Assembly (NCBI GenBank): GCA_012729785.1
Contig: JAAYCL010000011.1
Span: 1-64,000 of the forward strand
Source of the DNA: Chlamydiota bacterium
GTDB taxonomy: Bacteria; Auribacterota; Tritonobacteria; UBA1439
Reading direction: 5' to 3'
DNA: 64,000 nt
In this document: positions 44,247-52,262 of the stretch, one piece after another
How the letters are laid out: every line of letters begins with the position of its first letter
Position numbering within the stretch: position 1 is the stretch's first letter
Program-made: the position numbers and the translations under genes
The notes under the pieces: model-generated
Seen by the model: only the letters and a program-made list of their open reading frames with translations
Database searches by the model: none
Told to the model about the DNA's origin: nothing

Positions 44247-45110
44247 ATGTGGGACTACAGCGACAAGGTCATGGACCATTTTCTCCGCCCGCGAAACGTC
44301 GGCGAGATCAAGGACGCCGACGCGGTCGGCGAGGTCGGCAACCTCGCCTGCGGCGACGCCCTGAAGCTCTACCTCAAGCTCGGCGAGGGGCGGCGCATCG
44401 TCGACGCGAAGTTCCAGACGTTCGGCTGCGCCAGCGCCATCGCCTCGGCCTCCGCCCTCACGGAGATCGTCAAGGGGAAGACGCTGGAGGAGGCGGCGCG
44501 GATCACGAACGACGACATCGCCGTCTTCCTCGGCGGCCTCCCGAAGGAGAAGATGCACTGCTCGGTGATGGGTCGCGAGGCGCTCGAGGCGGCGCTGGCG
44601 AACTACCGCGGGGAGCAGCCGGAGCGGCAAGAGGAGGGGGAGATCGTCTGCCGCTGCTTCGGCGTGACCGACACGAGGATCGCCCGGGTCGTCCGGGAGA
44701 ACAAGCTCACGACCCCCGAGCAGGTCACCAACTACTGCAAGGCGGGCGGCGGCTGCGGGAACTGCATTCCCGCCATCCAGGCGATTATCGACGAGGTCTG
44801 GGCGAAGGAGAAGGAGAAGAAGGCCCGGGCCGCGGAGCCCCCCCCGCGGAGACTCACCGTCATCCAGAAGATCCAGCTCATCCAGGAGACGATCGAGAAG
44901 GAGATCAAGCCCGCCCTGATGGCCGACGGCGGCGACATAGAGCTCATCGACGTCATCGGCGACCGGGTCCTCGTCGCCTTCCGCGGCGTCTGCGCCGGGT
45001 GCCCCTCCTCGGGGGTGACGATCGCCTCGGTGGTGGAGAAGAAGCTCCGGGAGTTCGTCTCGCCGTCGCTCGCCGTGGAGGAGGTCAGGGATGAAGACCG
45101 TGTATCTTGA
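44247..45110 (+). CDS. nifU: Full-length NifU Fe-S cluster scaffold
   Basis: 287 aa with all three NifU modules. The IscU-like N-terminal domain has GNLACGDAL, FQTFGCASAIASA and EKMHCSVMG scaffold cysteines. The central [2Fe-2S] ferredoxin-like domain shows VCRCFGVTD and GGGCGNCIPAI. The C-terminal Nfu domain has the CAGCPSSG pair. It assembles clusters from NifS-derived sulphur. Full-length NifU outside nitrogen fixers is typical of anaerobes. The 3' end overlaps nifS by 20 bp. No nif structural genes are in the window. Confidence 0.95.
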   Translation: MWDYSDKVMDHFLRPRNVGEIKDADAVGEVGNLACGDALKLYLKLGEGRRIVDAKFQTFGCASAIASASALTEIVKGKTLEEAARITNDDIAVFLGGLPKEKMHCSVMGREALEAALANYRGEQPERQEEGEIVCRCFGVTDTRIARVVRENKLTTPEQVTNYCKAGGGCGNCIPAIQAIIDEVWAKEKEKKARAAEPPPRRLTVIQKIQLIQETIEKEIKPALMADGGDIELIDVIGDRVLVAFRGVCAGCPSSGVTIASVVEKKLREFVSPSLAVEEVRDEDRVS

Positions 45111-46248
45111 CAACAACGCCACCACGCGCGTCGCGCCCGAGGTGCTGGAGGCGATGCTGCCGTTCCTCCGCGAGCGCTACGGCAACCCCTCCAGCATGCA
45201 CACGTTCGGCGGCGGGGTGAAGAAGGCCGTCGATGAGGCGCGCGGGCTCGTCGCCGGCCTCATCGGCGCCGAACCCGGCGAGATCATCTTCACCGGCTGC
45301 GGGACGGAGAGCGACAACGCGGCGATCCTCGCCGCGCACGTCGCCGACCCGCGGAGACCGCACGTCGTGACCACGCGCGTCGAGCACCCGGCGGTCCTCG
45401 CCCTCTGCATGAAGATCGAGAAAAACGGGCACCGCGTCTCCTGGATCGGCGTGGACGCGCAGGGGATGCTCGATCTCGAGGAGATCCGCCGCGCGGTCCG
45501 CGACTGCACCGGCGTCGTCTCCGTGATGTGGGCGAACAACGAAACCGGCGTCGTCTTCCCGGTCGAGGAGATCGGGAAGATCGTCAAGTCCGCGGGCGCC
45601 TGTTTCCACGTGGACGCGGTCCAAGCGGTCGGCAAGATCCCGCTCGACATGCGCCGCAGCGCCGTCGACTACCTCTCCCTCTCCGGGCACAAGCTCCACG
45701 CGCCCAAAGGGGTGGGGGCGCTCTACATCCGGAAGGGGACGAAGTTCAGCCCGTTCATCGTCGGCGGCCACCAGGAGATGGGGCGCCGCGGCGGCACGGA
45801 GAACGTCGCCTCGATCGTCGGGCTCGGCGCCGCGTGCCTCCTGGCGGCGAAAAACCTGGCCGAGGAGCAGACGCGCGTGAAGACCCTGCGCGACCGGCTC
45901 GAGAAGGCGCTCCTGGAAAAGGCCCCGGACGCGCGCCTGAACGGCCACCCGGAGCGCCGCCTCCCCAACACCTCCAACATCAGCTTCGAGTACGTGGAGG
46001 GCGAGGCGATCCTCCTGCGGATGAACGCCCTCGGCATCTGCGCCTCCTCGGGCTCCGCCTGCACCTCCGGTTCGCTCGAGCCGTCGCATGTCCTGCGGGC
46101 GATGGGCGTCCCCTACACGGCGGCGCACGGCTCCGTCCGATTCTCCTTGAGCCGGTACACGACGGAGGAGGAGGTGGATTTCGTGATCGAGCACCTCCCC
46201 CCGATCATCCGTACGCTCCGCGAGCTGAGCCCGTTCGGGAGGGCATAG
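45091..46248 (+). CDS. nifS: Cysteine desulfurase NifS
   Basis: 385 aa. MKTVYLDNNATTRVAPEV is the NifS/IscS start. PLP binding is through SGHKLHAPKG (Lys) with HVDAVQAVGKIP upstream; the catalytic persulphide Cys is in SSGSACTSGSLEPSHV. It transfers sulphur from cysteine to NifU. Translation is probably coupled to nifU because of the 20-bp overlap. The cluster supply fits the adjacent ferredoxin-dependent kor genes. Confidence 0.96.
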   Translation: MKTVYLDNNATTRVAPEVLEAMLPFLRERYGNPSSMHTFGGGVKKAVDEARGLVAGLIGAEPGEIIFTGCGTESDNAAILAAHVADPRRPHVVTTRVEHPAVLALCMKIEKNGHRVSWIGVDAQGMLDLEEIRRAVRDCTGVVSVMWANNETGVVFPVEEIGKIVKSAGACFHVDAVQAVGKIPLDMRRSAVDYLSLSGHKLHAPKGVGALYIRKGTKFSPFIVGGHQEMGRRGGTENVASIVGLGAACLLAAKNLAEEQTRVKTLRDRLEKALLEKAPDARLNGHPERRLPNTSNISFEYVEGEAILLRMNALGICASSGSACTSGSLEPSHVLRAMGVPYTAAHGSVRFSLSRYTTEEEVDFVIEHLPPIIRTLRELSPFGRA

Positions 46249-46299
46249 CGGCGACGCTCCCCTTCGCCGCACCCCGGCGGGAGGCGGGAAACTGCGGTA

Positions 46300-46328
46300 T
46301 TGACACCCTTTCCCCCGCTCTCTACCAT
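46300..46328 (+). promoter_or_regulatory. Promoter of the kor operon
   Basis: Consensus TTGACA at 46300-46305, 17-bp spacer, TACCAT at 46323-46328 (CATAAT at 46326-46331 is an alternative with a 20-bp spacer). The implied leader to the ATG at 46343 is only about 8 nt. Confidence 0.65.
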
Positions 46329-46342
46329 AATCGCGCTCTGCC

Positions 46343-46537
46343 ATGAAAAGGCGTTTCAAGGTCTCCATAGACCAGCGGCTTTGCAAAGGGTGCAGTCTCT
46401 GCGTGGGGTTCTGCCCGACCGGGAACCTGAAATTCAGGGACGGGGCGCTCGTCTGCGAGGGGGAGTGCTCCGGGTGCATGCTCTGCGTGCGCTACTGCCC
46501 GGACCTCGGCATATCCGTCGAGGAACTGGAAGGATGA
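46343..46537 (+). CDS. korD: 2-oxoacid:ferredoxin oxidoreductase delta subunit (ferredoxin)
   Basis: 64 aa with two [4Fe-4S] motifs: CKGCSLCVGFCPTGNL and CSGCMLCVRYCPD. This is the small ferredoxin-like subunit that usually opens korDABC operons. It carries electrons from the TPP-bound intermediate to soluble ferredoxin. Downstream, an intergenic repeat of about 130 bp separates it from korA. Its stop sits within GGATGACC, where an overlapping ATG may once have started the next gene. Confidence 0.92.
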   Translation: MKRRFKVSIDQRLCKGCSLCVGFCPTGNLKFRDGALVCEGECSGCMLCVRYCPDLGISVEELEG

Positions 46538-46559
46538 CCGTGTGCCGCGGACCGGCGCG

Positions 46560-46660
46560 GTCCCCCCGCGGATCGTTACGGATGAAGCACCCATCCGGGG
46601 TATCCGTGTGGATCCGCGGCACACGACATAGTCGATCCGCCTGAATCCGCGGCGACGCGG
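46560..46660 (+). repeat. Dispersed GATCCGCGG-type repeat between korD and korA
   Basis: Contains CGCGGATCGTTACGGATG, CATCCGGGGTATCCGTGTG, GATCCGCGGCACACGAC and GATCCGCCTGAATCCGCGG. Similar phrases occur at 15523-15557 and 33763-33845. It interrupts an otherwise tightly spaced operon. Confidence 0.55.
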
Positions 46661-46680
46661 TTTTGTTCGTGGACACGATC

Positions 46681-47700
46681 ATGGCCAAACGGATGCTGCT
46701 CCAGGGCAACGACGCGGTGGCGCTCGGCGCCGTGAAGGCGGGACTCGACTTCTTCGCGGGCTACCCGATCACCCCCGCCTCCGAGATACTCCACAAGATC
46801 GTGGAGTTCCCGCGGCAGGTGAAGGTTCTCCAGATGGAGGACGAGATCGCCTCCATCAACGCCTGCGTCGGCGCGGCCCTCGCCGGCGCCAAGGCCATGA
46901 CCGCCACCTCGGGCCCCGGCTTCTCCCTGATGCAGGAGGGGATCGGCCTCGGCCACATGGTCGAGGCGCCGCTCGTCGTCGTCAACGTCCAGCGCGTCGG
47001 CCCCTCCACCGGCATGCCGACCTTCGGCGCGCAGGGCGACATCCTCCAGTGCCGCTGGGGGAGCCACGGCGACTATTTCCCGATCGCCCTCTACCCGAAC
47101 TCGGTCGCCGAGCTCTACGCCTACACGATCCACGCCTTCAACGCCGCAGAGGAGTCGCTTTCGCCCGTCATCCTGCTGAGCGACGGCTGCATCGGACACC
47201 TGTACGAAACCGCCGAGCTCGCCGACGTGCCGCTGAAGAAGCGGGCGGCACAACCGCTCGGGAACGGCACCCGCCACTTCACCAGCCTCACGCACGCCGG
47301 CGACTACCCGCGGGCGACCTCCCCTGAGGCGCACCGAAAGCTCATCGCCTCGCTCGAGAAGAAGACCGCCGCGGTCGCCCCGCGCTACGCCTTCTACGAG
47401 TACCTCCCCCGCGCGGGGGCCGACACCCTCCTCGTCGGCTTCGGGGGCGCCTCCCGGGCGCTCTACCATTTCAAGGACCGCTGCGCCATCTTCCGCCCGA
47501 TCCGGATATTCCCGATGCTCGAGGAGCTCGCCGAGATCGCCCGCGGCTACCGGCGCGTCGTCGTCGTCGAGATGAACGCGGGGCAGTACCGGCTGCTGGT
47601 GGAGGCGCTGCTCCACCGCCCGGTCGGCTTCATCCCGCTGCTGGGCGGCGTGATGCAGATCAGCTACATCGAGGAGAGTTTGAAGCGATGCCTGTCATAG
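46681..47700 (+). CDS. korA: 2-oxoacid:ferredoxin oxidoreductase alpha subunit
   Basis: 339 aa. The start region MAKRMLLQGNDAVALGAVKA and the GYPITPASEILHKIVE and TATSGPGFSLMQEGIGLGHM segments are diagnostic of KorA-type pyrimidine-binding subunits. GPSTGMPTFGAQGDI is the substrate-loop motif of 2-oxoglutarate/2-oxoacid forms. With KorB it decarboxylates a 2-oxoacid (probably 2-oxoglutarate) to the acyl-CoA, reducing ferredoxin. The overlap with korB is 13 bp. The ribosome site is weak. Confidence 0.93.
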   Translation: MAKRMLLQGNDAVALGAVKAGLDFFAGYPITPASEILHKIVEFPRQVKVLQMEDEIASINACVGAALAGAKAMTATSGPGFSLMQEGIGLGHMVEAPLVVVNVQRVGPSTGMPTFGAQGDILQCRWGSHGDYFPIALYPNSVAELYAYTIHAFNAAEESLSPVILLSDGCIGHLYETAELADVPLKKRAAQPLGNGTRHFTSLTHAGDYPRATSPEAHRKLIASLEKKTAAVAPRYAFYEYLPRAGADTLLVGFGGASRALYHFKDRCAIFRPIRIFPMLEELAEIARGYRRVVVVEMNAGQYRLLVEALLHRPVGFIPLLGGVMQISYIEESLKRCLS

Positions 47701-48416
47701 AGTTTCTGCGGCCCGAGCGTCTGCCGACCTACTGGTGCCCCGGCTGCGGAGACGGGCTTGTCGTCAAGACGCTCGCCGCCGTCTTCGAGGAGCTCAAGAT
47801 GGACGGCCGCGACACCGTGCTCGTCTCCGGCATCGGCTGCGCGGCGCGCGCCCCCGGCTACTTCCGGTTCGAGAGCGTCCACGGCCTCCACGGGCGCGCG
47901 ATCCCGATCGCCGAGGGGATCAAGACGGCGAGGCCGGAGCTGAACGTCGTCGTCGTCAGCGGCGACGGGGACCTGCTCGGCATCGGCGGGAACCACCTCA
48001 TCCACGCCTCCCGCCGCAACACCGACCTCACCATCGTCCTCATCGACAACCAGATCTACGGGATGACCGGCGGGCAGAAGTCGCCGACCACCGCCGTCGG
48101 GATGAAGACGCTCACCAGCCCGGAGGGGAACACCGACCGCCCGGTGGACTGCCAGGCGCTCGTCAAGGCGCACGGGAGCTTCTACGCGCGGGCGACCACC
48201 TTCCACCTGCCGCTCCTCGCCCGGGCCCTCCGCCTGGCGCTCCTGCACCGCGGCTTCGCGCTGGTGGACGTCCGGTCGCAGTGCCCGGTGAATCTCGGCC
48301 GGCGGCTCGGCTACAAAAACGCCTACGAGATGCTGCTGCAGTACAAGAAAACCTTCAGGCCCGTCGCGGGCGAGGTCGCGATGCTCGCCCCCGACGAGGT
48401 GGGGATCACCCGATGA
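47688..48416 (+). CDS. korB: 2-oxoacid:ferredoxin oxidoreductase beta subunit
   Basis: 242 aa. WCPGCGDGLVVKTLAAV near the N-terminus and the TPP/Mg motif VVVVSGDGDLLGIGGNHLIH are canonical. GMTGGQKSPTTAVG is the family substrate-channel motif. It binds thiamine pyrophosphate and one Fe-S cluster. It overlaps korA at the 5' end and korC by 4 bp at the 3' end (ATGA). Confidence 0.95.
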   Translation: MPVIEFLRPERLPTYWCPGCGDGLVVKTLAAVFEELKMDGRDTVLVSGIGCAARAPGYFRFESVHGLHGRAIPIAEGIKTARPELNVVVVSGDGDLLGIGGNHLIHASRRNTDLTIVLIDNQIYGMTGGQKSPTTAVGMKTLTSPEGNTDRPVDCQALVKAHGSFYARATTFHLPLLARALRLALLHRGFALVDVRSQCPVNLGRRLGYKNAYEMLLQYKKTFRPVAGEVAMLAPDEVGITR

Positions 48417-48976
48417 CCGCGCATCCGAAGCGTCCCGCCCCGGGGCCGGAGAAGACGACGCACTCGATCGTGCTCCTCGGCACGGCGGGACAGGGGATCA
48501 AGATGATGTCGCACGCCCTCGCCGCCATCCTCGCCTCCCTCGGCAAGCACGTGGCGCTCACCGTGACCTACCCCTCCTCCGTCCGCGCGGGGGTCGTCCG
48601 GGGCGACCTCACCTACTCCGACCGGCCCGTCGAGATGCCGTTCGTCGAGGAGGCGGACCTCCTCCTCCAGCTCGCCCCGGTGAAGAAGGCCGACGCGGTG
48701 AAGGCCGCCCGGGTCATCCGAGACCGCGAAATCGGGAAACTCCTCTCCGACGATTGCATCCCCGTCGATGGGGAGATCGAGGAGCGCTCCTTCAAGAAGG
48801 CCGCGCTCGACGAGTTCGGGAGCCCCCTCTTTGTCAACATGGTCGCCTTGGGGCGGCTGCTGCGGCGCCTGGGCATCGACGTCGGGAAGCTGGACCTCGC
48901 CGCCGCGCTGCCCGGGAAGCATTTCGACCAGAACGTCCGCGCCATCAACCACGGCTACTCGTTCCCCGACGACTGA
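48413..48976 (+). CDS. korC: 2-oxoacid:ferredoxin oxidoreductase gamma subunit
   Basis: 187 aa. SIVLLGTAGQGIKMMSHALA is the gamma-subunit signature (a Gly-rich CoA-binding region), followed by VTYPSSVRAGVVRGDLTYSD. It provides the CoA site of the enzyme. The ATG overlaps the korB stop. It is the last gene of korDABC; the next gene is convergent. Confidence 0.93.
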   Translation: MTAHPKRPAPGPEKTTHSIVLLGTAGQGIKMMSHALAAILASLGKHVALTVTYPSSVRAGVVRGDLTYSDRPVEMPFVEEADLLLQLAPVKKADAVKAARVIRDREIGKLLSDDCIPVDGEIEERSFKKAALDEFGSPLFVNMVALGRLLRRLGIDVGKLDLAAALPGKHFDQNVRAINHGYSFPDD

Positions 48977-49011
48977 AACCCCCACGGTCTGGATCGCGGG
49001 GATGGGCCCGA

Positions 49012-49833
49012 TCACCCTTGCCGGGTCGGCAGGTGGCGGCGGTGGGCGCGAAGACGGGCGCGGATCTTCTTGACCCCGCCCATCCTCGGGTGCAGCTGGA
49101 GCGCGGCGAGGAGGGTGATCCTCGCGAGCCGTTCCTCCCCCGCACGGCAGTACCGCTCGGCGATCTTCTTGTACAGGAACGCCCGCTCCCTCCTGTTCAT
49201 CTCCCCCGCCAGTTCGTCCGCGAACCCGCCGAGGGCGTAGGCGAACTGCCCTTCCGTCTCGAGCAGCTCCAGCACGAGGTTGCGCATCCGCAGGCGGATC
49301 TCGGCCCTGAAGTGCCGGAAGTAGCGGCGCGACGCGTCCTCCCGGTAGATCTCCCGGTACTGCTCGAACGCCGCCCTCGGCCGGTGCTGGCGCTCGAGCT
49401 CCTCGGCGACGAGAAACCCGCAGTCGAGGAAGTCCCGGTACGGCATATGGGCCTTCAGGGAGAAGGCGCTCCGGGAATCCCGCATCCTCTCGTAGAGGGC
49501 GAGCCCCTCCCGGCCGCGCCCCTCGAGGAGGTCGAGGAAGACGAGCTGGCAGCAGGCGGCGGGATCGTTTCCCCTCCTCCGCAGCGACTCCCGGTAGGCG
49601 CTCCCCCGACGAACCTCGATGCGGGAAAGGGTCCTGTCGTAGACCGCCCGCTTCTCGTCGTCGAACAGGACCTCGTAGGCCCTGAGCACCTCCTGGATGC
49701 GGTCGTGCGCCCAGCGGTTCCGGTCGGGGTGGAAGTCGGGATGGTACTTTTTCGCCATCGCACGGAAGGCGGCCTTCACCGCCTCCCGGGAGGCGGTGCG
49801 GTCGATCTCGAGCAGTTCGTAGTAGGTCGTCAT
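49012..49833 (-). CDS. DnaJ-domain protein with helical C-terminal region
   Basis: 273 aa. The J domain is at residues 1-68 (TTYYELLEIDRTASREAV, then the HPD motif in KKYHPDFHPDRN). No G/F linker, zinc fingers or C-terminal DnaJ domains follow. Instead there is an Arg/Glu-rich helical region (AELEYRK-like: EELERQHRPRAAFEQYREI, RRERAFLYKKIAERY) of unknown family that resembles TPR-like repeats. It probably recruits DnaK to a specific client or structure. TATACT lies on the minus strand at 49854-49859. Confidence 0.82.
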   Translation of the reverse strand: MTTYYELLEIDRTASREAVKAAFRAMAKKYHPDFHPDRNRWAHDRIQEVLRAYEVLFDDEKRAVYDRTLSRIEVRRGSAYRESLRRRGNDPAACCQLVFLDLLEGRGREGLALYERMRDSRSAFSLKAHMPYRDFLDCGFLVAEELERQHRPRAAFEQYREIYREDASRRYFRHFRAEIRLRMRNLVLELLETEGQFAYALGGFADELAGEMNRRERAFLYKKIAERYCRAGEERLARITLLAALQLHPRMGGVKKIRARLRAHRRHLPTRQG

Positions 49834-50033
49834 GGGGCACAGGTCGATCGTATAGTATAGCGCAGCGCCTCGGCGCACGACACGCGGCAAAACCGCCCCC
49901 GCCGCCATCCCCCCGCCCGGGAGGCGGGAGCGGGGGGTCGCCTCCCCCCGGCGCCGCGCCGGAATAACTGTTGCGCCGGCGGTGCCGTTGGGGCAGAATC
50001 GCCGTGCCGGGGGCCGAGGCCCCCTCCGAGCCG

Positions 50034-51053
50034 ATGAACGCTGCAACCGGCGGGGCGCGCCCCCGCGTCACGGTCGTCATCCCCTCCTACAACGGGGAGA
50101 GACTCCTCCCGGGCTGCCTGGATGCGCTCGCCCGGCAGGAGTACCGTTCGTTTCGCACGGTCGTCGTGGACAACGGATCCACGGACAACTCGCCCGGCCT
50201 CCTCGCCGCGCGGTACCCTTCCGTCCTCGTCATCCAGATGGGCCGCAACGCGGGGTTCGCCGCGGCGGTGAACGCGGGGATCCGCCGCGCGGAGACCGAA
50301 TTCGTCTCCCTCCTCAACAACGACACCGCGGCGGACCCGGGCTGGCTCGGCGCGCTCGTCGGCGCCCTCGACGCCCATCCGGCGTTCGCCTTCTGCGCGT
50401 CGAAGATGGTCGACTTCTACGACCCCCGGATCATCGACAGCGCCGGGAACTGCCTCGCCTCGAACGGGCGCTCCGTCCCGCGCGCGTTCCTCGAGGAGGA
50501 TCGCGGCCGTTACGACAAGTATGCGGAGGTCTTCGGCGCGTGCGCGGGGGCGGCGCTCTACCGCCGCTCCCTCTTCGACCGGACGGGGCTCTTCGACGAG
50601 CGGTTCGTCTCCTACAAGGAGGACGTGGACCTCGACTTCAGGGCGCAGCTCGCCGACCTCCGCTGCCTCTATGTCCCCTCCGCCGTCTGCCGGCATATCG
50701 GGGGGGCGACCAGCGGGCGCCGGAAGAGCGACCTCGCGGTGCGACTGGGCACGCGGAACGGGATCGCGCTCTTCGTCAAGAACATGCCCGCGGCCCTGCT
50801 CTTCCGCACGGTCCCGAGGCTGCTCCTCGACCTCGCCTTCCAGCTCGCCCACCAGACGCTCGGGGGAGGGCAGGCGGTTCCGCTGCTCCGCGGCCTCCTC
50901 GGCGGGGCGGCGATGGTGCCGCACGCCCTGCGCGAACGCAAGAGGATCCAGCGGCGGGCGACGCCGGACCTCCCGCGCCTGCGGCGGCTGCTGCGGGAGG
51001 GGGACGAGGAGGTCAAACGCCATCGCGCCCGGTGCCGCCGGGGCGGGGGATGA
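50034..51053 (+). CDS. GT2 glycosyltransferase, rhamnosyltransferase-like
   Basis: 339 aa. GT-A fold: VTVVIPSYNGERLLPGCLDA, VVVDNGSTDNSPGLLA, then the metal-site region FVSLLNNDTAADPGWLGAL and the EDVDLDFRAQ acceptor motif. Such enzymes add hexoses or rhamnose to surface polysaccharides. The C-terminal region (about 230-339) is amphipathic and may sit on the membrane. It stands at the start of the surface-sugar locus; the next gene is on the opposite strand. Confidence 0.9.
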   Translation: MNAATGGARPRVTVVIPSYNGERLLPGCLDALARQEYRSFRTVVVDNGSTDNSPGLLAARYPSVLVIQMGRNAGFAAAVNAGIRRAETEFVSLLNNDTAADPGWLGALVGALDAHPAFAFCASKMVDFYDPRIIDSAGNCLASNGRSVPRAFLEEDRGRYDKYAEVFGACAGAALYRRSLFDRTGLFDERFVSYKEDVDLDFRAQLADLRCLYVPSAVCRHIGGATSGRRKSDLAVRLGTRNGIALFVKNMPAALLFRTVPRLLLDLAFQLAHQTLGGGQAVPLLRGLLGGAAMVPHALRERKRIQRRATPDLPRLRRLLREGDEEVKRHRARCRRGGG

Positions 51054-51104
51054 ACCGCGCGCGGAGCGCGGGGACGCCGACAGGGCTCGAACCGCGCAGG
51101 TCGT

Positions 51105-52262
51105 TCAGACCGGCCCCGCCGCTAAGGACTCCTCCTCGGGCATCCGGCCGCGCGGCCGGTAGCTGCTGGCGCAGCAGCCCGCGCACGCCGGGAAGATCCG
51201 GCGTTCCTTCAGCCGTCTCCTGAACCGCGCCTGGTCCGGCCCGTTCCAGACGTCGCGCGGGCGTCTCCTCCTGATGTTCCCCAGCGACAGGAACGGGCAC
51301 GAGCTCATCTCGCCGTAAGCGGAGATGCCGAGCATGCGCCACGGGGTGAAGCAGCGGTACTCCGCGAGATTCGAACGGTCGTCGTAGTAGCGCACGATCT
51401 CCTCGGGCGTCACGCCGAACGGCGAGAAGCGCACCTGCGCCCCGCCCCCGCGCGCCTCCTCCGCGACCAGCCGCAGCTGGGCGCGGAGGAGTTTCGGGTC
51501 GATGCGCATCCGGGTTCCCGCAACCGCCTCGTGCCCGGGGAATTCGACGGTCGGGATGCGGCTGCCGAAGTCCGCGCTGTTCATGACGGTGAAGTTGCAG
51601 TAGTCCGCCCCGACGTCCCTCGCCGCCCGGTACGTCTCCGCGAGATGCGGCGCGTTCCGGTCGGTGATGACGCAGGTCGCGTGGATGTGCGGAAACGCGG
51701 CGCAGCGCCTCGCGCGCAGCGCGCGCAGCCGCCCGATCCCCGCGCAGGCGAGCGCGTGCGCCCCCTTCCTGCCGACGATCTCGTCGTGGACGCTGGCGGG
51801 GCCGTGCAGGGAGACGCCGACGGCGAAGAGCCCGCCGCCCCCGACCCACCGCAGCCGGTTCTCGAAGAGGAACGCGGCGGCCGCGTCGTCGAGGAGCGTG
51901 CCGTTGGTGATGACGTGGAGCTTGTTCCGCGGGGCGAGGGCGGCGAAGATCGCGGGAAGGTCCTTCCTGAGGAGCGGCTCGCCGCCGGTAAAGGTCACGA
52001 CCGCGGTGCGCGGGAACGACTGCACGAACTCCAGGACCTCCGCCGCCGAGAGTTCCTCCCCCCTCCTCCCCTCCAGCCCGCCCTTCTCGAGGAGCGGGAG
52101 GAACTGGCACATCCGGCAACGGAGGTTGCAGCGGTAGGTGAGCTCGACGAAGAGGTGGAGCGGCGGGAACGCGAAGCCGGGGCGCAGACGGTACGGCGCG
52201 AGCGTGTAGAGCGAGCTCAAGGCGTCGTAGCAGCGGGCGAGGTTCAGCGGCGGCCTCTTCAC
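51105..52262 (-). CDS. Radical SAM/SPASM domain protein
   Basis: 385 aa, GTG start overlapping the stop of the upstream membrane gene (GTGA). The radical SAM motif is YRCNLRCRMCQF; TFTGGEPLLRKDLPA is the GGE motif. A C-terminal SPASM-like cysteine set lies in EMSSCPFLSLGNIR, FPACAGCCASSYRP. SPASM proteins modify peptides or other biomolecules and bind extra Fe-S clusters; related proteins are also common in surface-polysaccharide loci. Coupling to a DUF2723 glycosyltransferase suggests a shared pathway. The substrate is unknown. Confidence 0.88.
   Translation of the reverse strand: MKRPPLNLARCYDALSSLYTLAPYRLRPGFAFPPLHLFVELTYRCNLRCRMCQFLPLLEKGGLEGRRGEELSAAEVLEFVQSFPRTAVVTFTGGEPLLRKDLPAIFAALAPRNKLHVITNGTLLDDAAAAFLFENRLRWVGGGGLFAVGVSLHGPASVHDEIVGRKGAHALACAGIGRLRALRARRCAAFPHIHATCVITDRNAPHLAETYRAARDVGADYCNFTVMNSADFGSRIPTVEFPGHEAVAGTRMRIDPKLLRAQLRLVAEEARGGGAQVRFSPFGVTPEEIVRYYDDRSNLAEYRCFTPWRMLGISAYGEMSSCPFLSLGNIRRRRPRDVWNGPDQARFRRRLKERRIFPACAGCCASSYRPRGRMPEEESLAAGPV

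Noticed and set aside
44247-46248. Nitrogen-fixation island
   Set aside because: Only nifU and nifS are present; no nitrogenase or cofactor genes in the window.
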